Of a DNA stretch of 64,000 bases, positions 47,705 to 57,056 are shown piece after piece. The notes beneath the pieces were generated by a model. The model was given only the letters and a program-made list of their open reading frames with translations. It made no database searches and was not told where the DNA came from. This stretch comes from an uncultured Methanobrevibacter sp. (GTDB taxonomy: Archaea > Methanobacteriota > Methanobacteria > Methanobacteriales > Methanobacteriaceae), in contig NZ_OMWA01000023.1 of NCBI RefSeq assembly GCF_900314615.1, forward strand, positions 4,912 to 68,911, in the 5' to 3' direction. The position numbers and the translations under genes are program-made. The stretch's first letter is position 1. Every line of letters starts with the position of its first letter.

Positions 47705-48361
47705 ATGTTTTTCAATACTATTAAGGAATATGATGAAGAATTAAAAGATATTGAAGACATGTTAAATGATATGGAAAAACGCATTGAGCTATATCCTGAT
47801 AGGGTATTAACAAAAGGAAATTACCGAACATTAAAAGAGATTTATAATATCATTCTCAATGATAAAAATGATTTTCTCGCGATGATGGAAGAAAGCATTA
47901 ATCTCCACATTTCTGGTGATGAGGTGAAAAATCATAACATTTCTCTTCCAATCATTATGGGTCTTTTTGGTAACTTTCAGGATTTAACTACTCTCCTGTC
48001 AAATTTTCTGAAAGATTCCAGAAACTATGCTTTCGAAAGTCATGACTTAAAACTTGAAGAAGTTTCCAGCGGATCCATTCAGATACTATTTTCAATGGAT
48101 GAGAATATAACTAATCTGGAGGAGGTCTATTTAAATCATCAGGTCTTTGAGAAGCTTTTGGATTTGGTTGACTGTAATATTGATGATTTGGATAAACAGA
48201 TTGATGTTATTGGCACTGACTCCCTGATGGCATATAAAAAATTCCTTAAAATTCTCATTGATAATGAACTGGATTTTACTCTTGAGAATAATTCAAGAAA
48301 AGTGGGTCTGACACATGAGGAGGCTTTGAAAGTATATAAAAAAATAGATGATGGTATTTAA
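47705..48361 (+). CDS. Uncharacterised helical partner of the nucleotidyltransferase
   Basis: A 218-residue protein whose ATG follows the upstream TAA without a gap. The first ~60 residues are strongly helical (KEYDEELKDIEDMLNDMEKRIELY). A middle part contains GLFGNFQDLTTLLSNFL and an acidic strand with SGSIQILFSMDEN, and the C-terminus VGLTHEEALKVYKKI could bind a partner. No known family is recognised. Tight coupling to a nucleotidyltransferase-like gene suggests a two-component unit. Its stop overlaps the convergent stop of the M14-like gene by a few bases. Confidence 0.6.
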   Translation: MFFNTIKEYDEELKDIEDMLNDMEKRIELYPDRVLTKGNYRTLKEIYNIILNDKNDFLAMMEESINLHISGDEVKNHNISLPIIMGLFGNFQDLTTLLSNFLKDSRNYAFESHDLKLEEVSSGSIQILFSMDENITNLEEVYLNHQVFEKLLDLVDCNIDDLDKQIDVIGTDSLMAYKKFLKILIDNELDFTLENNSRKVGLTHEEALKVYKKIDDGI

Positions 48362-49056
48362 TTGCAAGCGAATTTTACCATCAAATCAAATAATTCTTTA
48401 GCTTTATCAGTTGAATCCTGCTCTGTAATGTCTTCAGGGATTTCATAAACGAAAGTAGGATATCCTCCCTGAGCTATTGGTTTTGATACCAGAACAGCAG
48501 AAGTGGATTTGTACTCCTCATTACCTGTTACAGGATAATAGTTGAAATCACTGCTTTCATTAACCTTTTTGGCAATATCAACTGAAGCGTTATCCATTTC
48601 AGGGGTAGCCAGATAAAATCCTTCACCGTAAGTCGGCATATGTGAATGGCTTATGATTACACAGTCAGCATCGGATTTGGTCACATCAGGATTTACAAAA
48701 TCATGAACAAGGCTTTCACCGTTTGCTCTTCCTTCGTTATAGTCCTGTGGATTTTTTGTCACGTTTGTCTGATAATGGATAATTTTAACGTCCTTGTGAT
48801 TTTGAACATACTCTTTTGCTGCTTTAATTTCCGGATCAATTGACAGCGGTTCTCTTGGGTGGATTCCTGTAATTAAAGCTATAGTCTTATCGGCGCTTGC
48901 ATCACCGTAAATGAACTTTTCAACAGTTCCGTTTGTGGTGTTTCCCAATACGCTGCCTTGAGTCGGTGTAGTTATCGGATTGGATTCAAATAGAATTAAT
49001 CCTGCAAGAACTATCAAAATTGCAACAATAATTATTATTTTTGTATTTCTCTGCAA
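48358..49056 (-). CDS. Membrane-anchored M14-like zinc carboxypeptidase
   Basis: A 232-residue protein with an N-terminal membrane helix (residues 6–23) and an outside domain. The zinc site of M14 peptidases is recognisable: HxxE in TGIHPRE (His66, Glu69), a third His in IISHSHM (His137 or His139), and a Glu in PTFVYEIPED (Glu205) at the position of the catalytic Glu270 of carboxypeptidase A; the segment NPQDYNEGRANG resembles the family's substrate-binding region. At ~200 residues it is shorter than typical M14 (~300). It may trim peptides of the pseudomurein wall. Start is TTG at 49056 with GGTGA upstream. Confidence 0.6.
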   Translation of the reverse strand: MQRNTKIIIIVAILIVLAGLILFESNPITTPTQGSVLGNTTNGTVEKFIYGDASADKTIALITGIHPREPLSIDPEIKAAKEYVQNHKDVKIIHYQTNVTKNPQDYNEGRANGESLVHDFVNPDVTKSDADCVIISHSHMPTYGEGFYLATPEMDNASVDIAKKVNESSDFNYYPVTGNEEYKSTSAVLVSKPIAQGGYPTFVYEIPEDITEQDSTDKAKELFDLMVKFACN

Positions 49057-49156
49057 AGTTTCACCTTGAATTAGATTATAGTTTCATTCATATATAATTT
49101 TTAACAATAATCCAATTCTAAAAAAGTTTATACTTTAAATTTCAAAATAGTATTTG

Positions 49157-50436
49157 ATGTATAGTGGCAGTGATTTATCTGTTTTATGGTTAAAAAAAAT
49201 TAAAAATCTGGATTCCAAAAACCGTCTTGTCCATGGTGAAATATATTCCAAAGATGGCAGTATTCTGGATTTTGAAATCGAGGGAAATTCTGTTTAAGCA
49301 AAGGTTGAGGGGCTCCCGGAGATATTTTTGATGTTGAAATTGCCTTTAGACAAATTTCCAATTCAGACAGAGAGTTTATCACTGATTATATTTTTAAAAA
49401 TTATTTCTTATTCTCTGAACTTTTAAACGATAACATTCCTGAGGAGTTATTTGACACTAAGGTTAAATTGCTGCAGGATTCTTTAAAAGACTTTAAAATT
49501 ATTGAAAATTATCTTTCCGAATACTGGTCAATATTTGATTTTATTAATAAAGGTTATCTGCTTTCCTTAAAGGAATTCAAAAACAGGTTCATGAAACCTA
49601 TTGAAAATGATCGGGACATGGAAGTTTTAGAGGACTTCAAAAAGATTACTTCTCCCTTCATTTTAAGAAGGCATAAAAGTGATAAAGCTATTATTAAAGA
49701 TTTGCCTGAAAAGGTCATTAATGATGTCTACTGCAATTTGACGTTAAAGCAGGCTTCATTATATGATGAAACTCTCAACGCACTGATTCGTGATGTTGAA
49801 GATAGTGTTGGCATTCAAAGAAAAGGGCTTGTTTTAAAATTAATCAATTCACTTAAACAAATCTGCAATCACCCTTCACACTATCTGAAACTGGATGAAT
49901 TTGAAATTGAGGAATCCGGAAAGATGCAGGTTCTCATGAATATTTTAGAAAACATAATTGATTCGGATGAATCGGTACTGATTTTTTCACAGTATGTTGA
50001 GATGGGTAAAATTATTAAAAGACTTGCGGAGGAAAAATTTGGCCGGGAAGTTCTTTTCCTTCATGGAAGTGTTCCACATCGCAAAAGGGATGAAATGATT
50101 GACAGATTCCAGAACGGCGAAGCAAATATTTTCATACTGTCTTTAAAGGCTGGAGGCATTGGTCTTAATTTAACTGCTGCTACAAATGTTATCCATTATG
50201 ATTTATGGTGGAATCCTGCTGTTGAAAACCAGGCAACCGACAGGGCTTACAGGATTGGTCAAAAGGATAATGTAATGGTATATCGATTCATAACAACTGG
50301 AACGCTTGAAGAACGCATCAACCAAATCCTTTTGGATAAACGTGAACTGGCTGAAATCACCATAGAATGTAATGAAAAGTTCATAACTGAAATGTCAAAT
50401 GAAGATTTAAAGGAAATGCTGAAATTAAGGGAATAG
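49157..50436 (+). pseudogene. SNF2-family helicase with SWIM-type N-terminus, gutted
   Basis: The first frame starts ATG at 49157, reads like the N-terminal SWIM-containing part of bacterial/archaeal SNF2 proteins (LHGEIYSKDGSILDFEI) and stops at a TAA near 49296. A second frame (AKVEGAPGDIFDVEIAF) needs a one-base change near 49313. From 49468 the open frame jumps straight from an N-terminal segment to YLSEYWSIFDFI, so motifs I, Ia and II of the ATPase (GKT and DEAH boxes) are absent. The C-terminal helicase lobe is intact, with SPFILRRHK, LIFSQYVEMG, LHGSVPHRKR, LKAGGIGLNLTAA and QATDRAYRIGQ. Without the Walker motifs it cannot be an active ATPase. Confidence 0.8.
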
Positions 50437-50437
50437 T

Positions 50438-52240
50438 TTAGAGAGGTTCCTTGTTTTGGGTGTTTAATGTATGATAGTAATATCCCTTTTGAGCCAATAG
50501 CTCTTCATGGGTTCCGGACTCGATAATCTCTCCGTTTTCAATGACTATGATTTTATCGGCGTTTTTGATTGTTGACAGTCTGTGAGCTATTATAAAGCTT
50601 GTCCTATTTTCCATTAATTTATCCATTGCCCTTTGAATAAGCTTTTCGGTTCTAGTATCAACACTTGATGTTGCTTCATCCAGAATAAGAACCTCTTTTT
50701 TCGAAAGAATTGTTCGGGCAATTGTTAGAAGCTGTTTCTGGCCGTGTGAAATGTTGTCCGAATCCTCATTTAAAACGCTTTCATAACCTTCAGGGAGCTG
50801 TTTAATAAAATTGTCGCTGTAAACCTGCTTTGATGCATCAATAACTTCTTCATCTGTCGCATCAAGATTTCCGTAGCGGATATTGTTTGCAATCGTATCT
50901 GAAAAGAGCCATGAGTCCTGAAGCACCATGCCGATAAGTGATCTTAGAGAATGCTTGTCGTATTCCTCAATGTTTACACCGTCAATTCTAATCTCGCCTG
51001 AGTCAATATCATAAAATCTCATAAGCAGCTTGACGATTGTAGTTTTGCCCGCTCCTGTTTCACCGATGATAGCTATTTTTTGGCCTTTTTTAACGGTAAA
51101 GGACAAATTCTTAATGATTTTTTCGTTAGGAGTGTATCCGAAGCTTACGTTTTCAAAGGTTATCTCATCCCTGATTTCTGTAATCTGTTTGGTGGATGGA
51201 TTTTCCTCATCTTCAAAGTCCAGAAATTCGAAAATTCTCTCGGATGCAGCCATTGCAGTCTGAATAAGGTTCATTACACGTGTAATCTGCTGAATTGGTC
51301 TTGTGAAGTTCTGGACATACTGGAAGAATGCCAGAATATCTCCGACAGCTATTGCTTTTTGAAGTACGAATACTGCGCCTAAAACGGCTATTGCAACATA
51401 TGCGAAGTTGGATATGAAGTTCATCAGAGGTCCGTTAAGGCTTGAAAAGAACTGTGATTTCCATTCCTGGTCAAACCACATGTCATTGTCCTGGTTGAAT
51501 TTTTCTATAGATTCATCCTCCTGGTTGAAGGCACGGATAATGTCATGTCCGCTGAATGTCTCCTCAATCTGCGCATTCAGAGACCCTTTAAACACAAGCT
51601 GTTTTAAAAAATAGCTTTGTGAGTGTTTTGTAATGAATCTGATAACCAGAAATGCTATTGGAATTAAAACAATTGTTGCAAGGGTCATCCAGATATTTAT
51701 GGTAAGCATCATCAGGAATACTCCGACAATGGTTATTATTGCAGTCAGCATCTGAAGGAACGTCTGTGTTATTCCGTTTTGAAGGGAATCAACATCGTTT
51801 GTAATTCTTGATAGGATATCTCCTCTTTTATTCTCATCAAAGCTGTCCATGGGAAGATGAGTAATCTTTTCCATCAGCCTTTCCCTTAAATCGTAGCTGA
51901 TTTTTGTTGATATTTCTATCAGCAAATAGCTTTGAAGGTATGAAAATACTGCACTGGTGATATACAGTACTACAACGATTGTCAGTGTGTTTATAAGACT
52001 TTCAAAGTCAATTGAACCTGTATTGTGAAGGATATTGTTGATTCCGTCAAATATTATTGTTGTTGCATATCCAATCATCAGAGGCGCAATAATGCTGAAA
52101 AGCGTTGAAAGCACCGCACATATTACAGTTATCGCCAATTTCAGTTTATGGTCTTTAAGAAGACCCAATATATTTTTAATGGCCTTTCTGTTGTCAACAG
52201 GCTTTTCCGGAGGCTTTCTTCTTATAGGTCTCGGACTCAT
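50438..52240 (-). CDS. ABC exporter subunit 2 (TMD–NBD)
   Basis: A 600-residue half-transporter: six membrane helices (residues ~35–320) and a C-terminal ATPase domain. Walker A is GETGAGKTT near 390, the signature is degenerate (NISHGQKQLL instead of LSGGQ), Walker B is VLILDEATSSVD with the catalytic Glu, and the switch His is in IIAHRLS. It overlaps the other subunit by four bases (ATGA), so the pair is translationally coupled and almost certainly forms a heterodimer of the multidrug/lipid type (MdlAB, LmrCD, TM287/288). The substrate is unknown. Confidence 0.88.
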   Translation of the reverse strand: MSPRPIRRKPPEKPVDNRKAIKNILGLLKDHKLKLAITVICAVLSTLFSIIAPLMIGYATTIIFDGINNILHNTGSIDFESLINTLTIVVVLYITSAVFSYLQSYLLIEISTKISYDLRERLMEKITHLPMDSFDENKRGDILSRITNDVDSLQNGITQTFLQMLTAIITIVGVFLMMLTINIWMTLATIVLIPIAFLVIRFITKHSQSYFLKQLVFKGSLNAQIEETFSGHDIIRAFNQEDESIEKFNQDNDMWFDQEWKSQFFSSLNGPLMNFISNFAYVAIAVLGAVFVLQKAIAVGDILAFFQYVQNFTRPIQQITRVMNLIQTAMAASERIFEFLDFEDEENPSTKQITEIRDEITFENVSFGYTPNEKIIKNLSFTVKKGQKIAIIGETGAGKTTIVKLLMRFYDIDSGEIRIDGVNIEEYDKHSLRSLIGMVLQDSWLFSDTIANNIRYGNLDATDEEVIDASKQVYSDNFIKQLPEGYESVLNEDSDNISHGQKQLLTIARTILSKKEVLILDEATSSVDTRTEKLIQRAMDKLMENRTSFIIAHRLSTIKNADKIIVIENGEIIESGTHEELLAQKGYYYHTLNTQNKEPL

Positions 52241-53943
52241 AATGTCGCCTCCATACTGTCAATTTGGGTTTTTACAATGTCCCTGTATATATCGCAGCTT
52301 TCCAAAAGCCCGTCATGTGTTCCTCTGTCAACAATCTCTCCGTTGTCAATCACTAAAATCTCATCTGCATCCATGATTGTTGAAATCCTTTGAGATACAA
52401 TCAGTATGGATGAATCATTAAGGTCTTTGAGATTGTTTTTAACCTTGCGTTCGGTATTCATGTCAAGTGCTGAAAAACAGTCGTCAAAAAGATAAAAGTC
52501 ATGACGGCCGATAATCGCCCGTGCAATGGAAAGGCGCTGTTTCTGGCCTCCTGAAAAATTGGAACCTCCCTGTGTTACCTTCTCTTCGAGATTATCTACA
52601 AAATCGACCTGAGCTAAATCAAGTGCATTTTCGATTTCCTCATCTGTCGCATCGCTTTTTCCAATCTGCATATTTGATTTGATATCTCCCTGGAAAAGAA
52701 TTGCCTTTTGAGGTGTGAAACTGATTTTGGACCTTAATGTCTTCAGGTTGAAATTTTTAATGTTTCTGTTGTCAATCAGGATTTCACCTGAACTTGGATC
52801 CTGAAGCCTTGGAATCAGATTGAGGATTGTGGATTTTCCGCTTCCTGTACCTCCGATAATTGCAGTGGTTTTGCCAGGTTTCAGTGAGAAATTAATGTCT
52901 TTAAGGGTTTCCTTTTCACTTCCCGGATACTTGTAGCAGACGTTTTTAAATTCAATTGTAGGATTATCACTGATTTGTGTAATTTCACCGTCGGTTATTG
53001 TAATTTCAGTATTTAAGACTTCGCTTACACGCCTTCCGGAAACAAGTATTCTTGGAAGCATAATCATAAATCCTCCAATCATCAAAAATGATGTTACGAT
53101 TTGTGTTGAATACTGGATAAAGGCTATAATCTGGCCTGTAAGAAGTGAGCCGTCAAGTGCGCCGAATGCCCCATAGTAAAGAATTAAAACAATCATGAAA
53201 TTCATTATCAGCATCATCAGAGGAAGCATTACAAGCATGTTTTTGAATACATAGATATTGACGTCGTAAAACTCCCTGTTGACCTTCTGGAATTTTGCCT
53301 CTTCAAAATCCTGTCTTACAAAAGCTTTTATAACCGGTATTCCGATGAGAATTTCTCTTGAGGTTCTGTTGATTTTATCGATGATTTCCTGAGTTATTTT
53401 AAAGTATGGAAGCACTCTTACAATAACTATGACTAAAAGGAGAACTACTGCAAAGAAAGTAACAAGGATAATCCATGAAAGGTCGGTTCCAAGCTCAAAT
53501 GCCTTGATTATACTTCCGACACCCAATATAGGTGCAAAAAGCATTGTTGTAAAAATCATTCCCAAAACGTTCTGAAGCTGGTTTATGTCATTTGTTGAGC
53601 GGGTAATCAGTGATGAGCGTGAAATGCTGTTAAGTTCGTGGTTTGAAAATCTTAATACCTTTTTGTATACGATTTTCCTTAAATCCTTGGCATATCCTGA
53701 TGAGACTCTGCTTGAAAAATAGGACACTCCGACAGTTGCAAATGCTGATATTGCCACCATTATAAGCATTACTGTACCTATATCTATGATGTATTGAAAA
53801 TCAGCATTCTGAATTCCTATATCCACAATGCCTGCAGTGTACTGTGGCAGTGTCAAGTCGCAGTATGCCTGCACAAGCAGAAACAGGAAAATAAGAAAAA
53901 TCTGCGGAATTTTATTTTTGATAGGTTTTAATAATTTTTTCAT
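52237..53943 (-). CDS. ABC exporter subunit 1 (TMD–NBD) with degenerate Walker B
   Basis: A 568-residue partner of the previous gene, transcribed first. Six membrane helices lie in residues ~15–290. The ATPase domain has Walker A GGTGSGKST near 360 and an intact FSGGQKQRL signature, but after Walker B the catalytic Glu is replaced (YLFDDCFSALD: Asp in place of Glu), and the switch region is IVSQRIS with Gln in place of His. In heterodimeric exporters one of the two ATP sites is degenerate in just this way, formed with the altered signature of the partner. The complex should pump a hydrophobic compound or lipid outward. Confidence 0.88.
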   Translation of the reverse strand: MKKLLKPIKNKIPQIFLIFLFLLVQAYCDLTLPQYTAGIVDIGIQNADFQYIIDIGTVMLIMVAISAFATVGVSYFSSRVSSGYAKDLRKIVYKKVLRFSNHELNSISRSSLITRSTNDINQLQNVLGMIFTTMLFAPILGVGSIIKAFELGTDLSWIILVTFFAVVLLLVIVIVRVLPYFKITQEIIDKINRTSREILIGIPVIKAFVRQDFEEAKFQKVNREFYDVNIYVFKNMLVMLPLMMLIMNFMIVLILYYGAFGALDGSLLTGQIIAFIQYSTQIVTSFLMIGGFMIMLPRILVSGRRVSEVLNTEITITDGEITQISDNPTIEFKNVCYKYPGSEKETLKDINFSLKPGKTTAIIGGTGSGKSTILNLIPRLQDPSSGEILIDNRNIKNFNLKTLRSKISFTPQKAILFQGDIKSNMQIGKSDATDEEIENALDLAQVDFVDNLEEKVTQGGSNFSGGQKQRLSIARAIIGRHDFYLFDDCFSALDMNTERKVKNNLKDLNDSSILIVSQRISTIMDADEILVIDNGEIVDRGTHDGLLESCDIYRDIVKTQIDSMEATL

Positions 53944-54030
53944 AAGCTCATCTGGATTTGTTGAATAATCACTTTTTTAATTTAAGGATATAAAAACTAT
54001 TGGGATGGCGTTGTTAATAATAGTGGAAGA

Positions 54031-54831
54031 TTATATAAATTTCTTCCACAAATCGGTCTGTAAAACACTGTTTTCAGCTAGCTTTTCAAGCTTTAAAAAT
54101 AGCTCCCACGGCATGGATACATTCATATAGTCATTTGGTATGAAGTGTTTTATTTTGCTTCTTCCTGCAAAATCAATCGGTCCCAAAACCATGTTTGGGT
54201 CGTCACTTTCACCTTCCCTGAATGTAAAGCATCCAATAGACTGGCATGATGATGCCTGTGGTGTCATGATACATGCTGAGTTGTCCCTGAATGATGAATT
54301 GATCTGAATCATTGCTGTCAGTTCAATCGGGTTGACAGTAAATATTACTGATTCTGGAATTTCACCTTCTTTTAAATTCTCAATGCCTTTAAAAATAACG
54401 TACTGGCCTTCATCATAAACAGGTCTTGATTTTATACCTGCTTTTGCAGTTTCAAAATCACTGTAAATTCTCTCACCGTGCCTGAACATTTCACGGGCAT
54501 GCTTCGGCATATGTTCAAGTCTTTTTTCATATGCTTCTCTATCCGGTGCTGAGTCAACTCCCAGGCTTAAAAATGTTGCCTGAAAATCAACTGCATCTTC
54601 GTTTGGAAGTCCTGACCCCCATCCGAAACCTACAGCTATTCCTCCGCAGGCAATATGTTCACGGCCGAAATAGGTTGTTTTTCTTTTTGCAATAGTCTGT
54701 GCAACAAAACTCATTACACATCCTCCTTTTCCCTCTTTCGGACCTGTGGCTTTTTCAGGTATTTCGTCGCTTTTGAGTAATACTATTGGCGGAAATTTCA
54801 TGTCAAGTTCCTGTGATATAATGCTTTTCAT
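54031..54831 (-). CDS. DUF169 family protein
   Basis: A 266-residue soluble protein matching the DUF169 family, which is frequent in methanogens and other anaerobes. It has an early PPIVLLKSDEIPE strand, a Cys-rich KGGCVMSF and HIACGGIAVGFGWG near residues 35–70, and a second pair in ASSCQSIGCF near residue 205; such cysteines could bind a metal or cofactor. The function of the family is unknown. It stands upstream of the ABC exporter on the same strand with an ~87-base gap, so cotranscription is possible but not evident. Confidence 0.8.
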   Translation of the reverse strand: MKSIISQELDMKFPPIVLLKSDEIPEKATGPKEGKGGCVMSFVAQTIAKRKTTYFGREHIACGGIAVGFGWGSGLPNEDAVDFQATFLSLGVDSAPDREAYEKRLEHMPKHAREMFRHGERIYSDFETAKAGIKSRPVYDEGQYVIFKGIENLKEGEIPESVIFTVNPIELTAMIQINSSFRDNSACIMTPQASSCQSIGCFTFREGESDDPNMVLGPIDFAGRSKIKHFIPNDYMNVSMPWELFLKLEKLAENSVLQTDLWKKFI

Positions 54832-54916
54832 ATTAACTACCTCACTATTATTTTAATTTTTGGTGTAAAAATAAGTGATGGAAATCTTTTTAATTCAGCT
54901 GACAATAATTATTATT

Positions 54917-55459
54917 ATGAATATTTATTCTTATTTTACCGACGGTGCCGCAACAATGGTTAAGGAAAACGGCAAATATATTCGAAAGGAAGGTGGCTGG
55001 GCATTCATACTTATGATAAATGGTGAGAAGGACTCAAATCAATCTGGAGGGTGCAGACTGACAACCAACAACGAAATGGAACTCTATGCAATATATGCCG
55101 CAATGAGGGATTTTTTAGATAAGTCCTCACCGGGTGATAAAATTGAAATATACACAGACAGCGGATACTCTATCGGAATATACACTCAATGGGCTAAAAA
55201 CTGGGTTAAACGTGGCTGGAGAAAATCCGACGGAAAGACAATTGAAAACCTTCGGATTGTAAAGACAACCTGGAATATGATGAAAAAAATCGAAGATATG
55301 GGTTGTGAAATCCTTTTTGTTAAAGTCAAAGGACACTCCAACAATGTATTGAACAATGAAGCGGACGAACTGGCAGTTAAGGCTAAAAATACTGCTAAAA
55401 GAACTGGTGACATTATTGGATTTAATGGTAGGCCAGACCCTCTTCTTGGAACAAAATAG
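54917..55459 (+). CDS. rnhA: Ribonuclease HI
   Basis: A ~180-residue RNase H-fold protein. The four catalytic acids are visible: Asp in YFTDGAAT (residue ~8), Glu in NNEMELYAI (~57), Asp in EIYTDSGYSI (~85) and Asp in NEADELAVKA (~143), and the basic WVKRGWRKSDGK handle is of bacterial type. It degrades RNA in RNA–DNA hybrids. I chose ATG at 54917, just before the conserved first strand; an upstream start at 54875 would add a hydrophobic stretch without family support. A bacterial-type RNase HI in an archaeon suggests old gene transfer. Confidence 0.87.
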   Translation: MNIYSYFTDGAATMVKENGKYIRKEGGWAFILMINGEKDSNQSGGCRLTTNNEMELYAIYAAMRDFLDKSSPGDKIEIYTDSGYSIGIYTQWAKNWVKRGWRKSDGKTIENLRIVKTTWNMMKKIEDMGCEILFVKVKGHSNNVLNNEADELAVKAKNTAKRTGDIIGFNGRPDPLLGTK

Positions 55460-56121
55460 AAATATTATAAAAGAATTTAAAATTATCTGTCATTTTTTTA
55501 AAATGCTATGGTCGTAGTTAATGTGAAGCTATTTAACAATTTTGATTGTAATTTGGACTTTTCCTACAATCAAAGGAGATTAATATGGTATCATAATAGT
55601 TTTGTCAATACCATTATGATGATTATGCTAAGTTAATCAGGTATAAACATATCATTAACCAAATTTTCCATTTGGTGGTCATAATTGATCCTTCTTTTGA
55701 TTTATGTTTTTGCCAAGTGGGATTTTCATCAAAACATACTTTTTGAATCTTTTCCGTGGCAATAATGCATAAATGCATAATATCGCCTTCTGGTCTTTAA
55801 AAGTTCCGTTTAAGTTTTTAATTATATTTTTCTTTCTATTTAAATCTTTAATTGATGTATTGGGAGTTCATTATTGCTTTTATTTGATAATATTGCTTTA
55901 AATTCAAAATATTCTTTTCATTTGTTAAAATGTGTGTATATAGCAAATATTTATCTGAATATTTTTTAGAAATACTTCTAAAATCAGCATTAATGTTTTA
56001 TATTATTCTTTCATATTAAAAAATACTAAAAATATTTCAGAAAAACTATAAGTTTAAATACTACTTTGACTAACTTATGTTAGGAATCAAAAATTCCTAT
56101 AATATAATTGAGGTGATAATA
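55460..56121. other. Gene-free AT-rich region with remnants
   Basis: About 660 bases without a credible gene. A minus-strand frame of ~66 codons (55687–55880; contains LNRKKNIIKNLNGTF and ALLPRKRFKKY) lacks a start codon and resembles nothing I can name; stops break its neighbours, so it may be a gene relic. The right end holds a TATA-like AGTTTAAATAC (about 56048) for the gene at 56122. Confidence 0.35.
55541..55574. repeat. 10-bp inverted repeat
   Basis: TTTGATTGTA and TACAATCAAA (55541–55550, 55565–55574) form a perfect stem with a 14-nt loop, about 80 bases past rnhA. It could be a terminator without a T-run or an end of a lost element. Confidence 0.4.
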
Positions 56122-56979
56122 ATGCGCAAAATTACATTCGCACTATTAGCTCTAATCCTCGTGGGAATGTTAATCCCGGCAGGATTTTCAGCAGATTCAA
56201 ATCTCGTAATAACATACGGCGAGACAACACATGGAAATTCAAATTACAAATCAATAGTTGATTCATTTTTCTCTTCACAGGCAGGAATTGACATCAACAA
56301 TGCTGAATCAAAAATAATCACAGCCGATCAGGTAAATCAGATATCTGGTGGAATAACCGGAAAAACTTACAGTTCAAATCAGATACTGTCTTCAGCACTT
56401 GTGGATTTAAATGACAATTCAAAACTCCAGGTAAGTGTTGACAAATCAAAAATCACCACAATTACCGGTGATATGTACATTTCAGCTTTAAAATCAGCTG
56501 GAATAACTGCAGGACATGTATACGTAACAAGTCCGGTATCTGCAACAGGTGAATCCGCTCTTGCAGGTATAATGAATTCATACGAAGAAGCAACAGATGT
56601 TGAAATTCCGGAAAATGTTAAACAGGCTGCAACAGATGAAATTCAGACTGAAGCACAAATTGTAAACAACTCCGGTGTAGATGCAGATTCTCTATCAAAA
56701 CTGGTGGATGATGTTAAACAGGAAGTTTCAGGCAAAAACGTAACTGATCACAATACTATCGTAAATATCATCAACAACTACGTTCAAAACAACAACATCA
56801 ACATTACCAGCGTTGATATAGAAAACCTGGCTAACACTATCGAACAGGTACAGAACGTCCAGGGTGACGTAAACTACTACAAAAATCAGGTAAGTGACTT
56901 TATGGGTGGAAATTCCACTGGCGGATTTTCACTTGACGGCTTGTTTGACTGGATTAAATCCTTTGTAAACGGGATTTAA
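56122..56979 (+). CDS. DUF1002 exported protein
   Basis: A 285-residue secreted protein of the DUF1002 family, known from Firmicutes and Methanobrevibacter. The N-terminus (MRKITFALLALILVGML … AGFSA) is a signal peptide. VITYGETT opens the mature part, and ITGKTYSSNQILSSALV and GITAGHVYVTSPV near residues 80–150 are typical. The second half is helical and ends with a G-rich hydrophobic tail (FMGGNSTGGFSLDGLFDWI). Function is unknown. ATG at 56122 is chosen because GAGGTGA lies at 56110–56116; the in-frame ATG at 56077 precedes that motif. Confidence 0.82.
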   Translation: MRKITFALLALILVGMLIPAGFSADSNLVITYGETTHGNSNYKSIVDSFFSSQAGIDINNAESKIITADQVNQISGGITGKTYSSNQILSSALVDLNDNSKLQVSVDKSKITTITGDMYISALKSAGITAGHVYVTSPVSATGESALAGIMNSYEEATDVEIPENVKQAATDEIQTEAQIVNNSGVDADSLSKLVDDVKQEVSGKNVTDHNTIVNIINNYVQNNNINITSVDIENLANTIEQVQNVQGDVNYYKNQVSDFMGGNSTGGFSLDGLFDWIKSFVNGI

Positions 56980-57056
56980 TTCCATTTTTCTTTTTTTGCA
57001 AATATTTATATCATTCGATAAATAGATTATTACACATCGTTTAAATGAGGTGTAAT

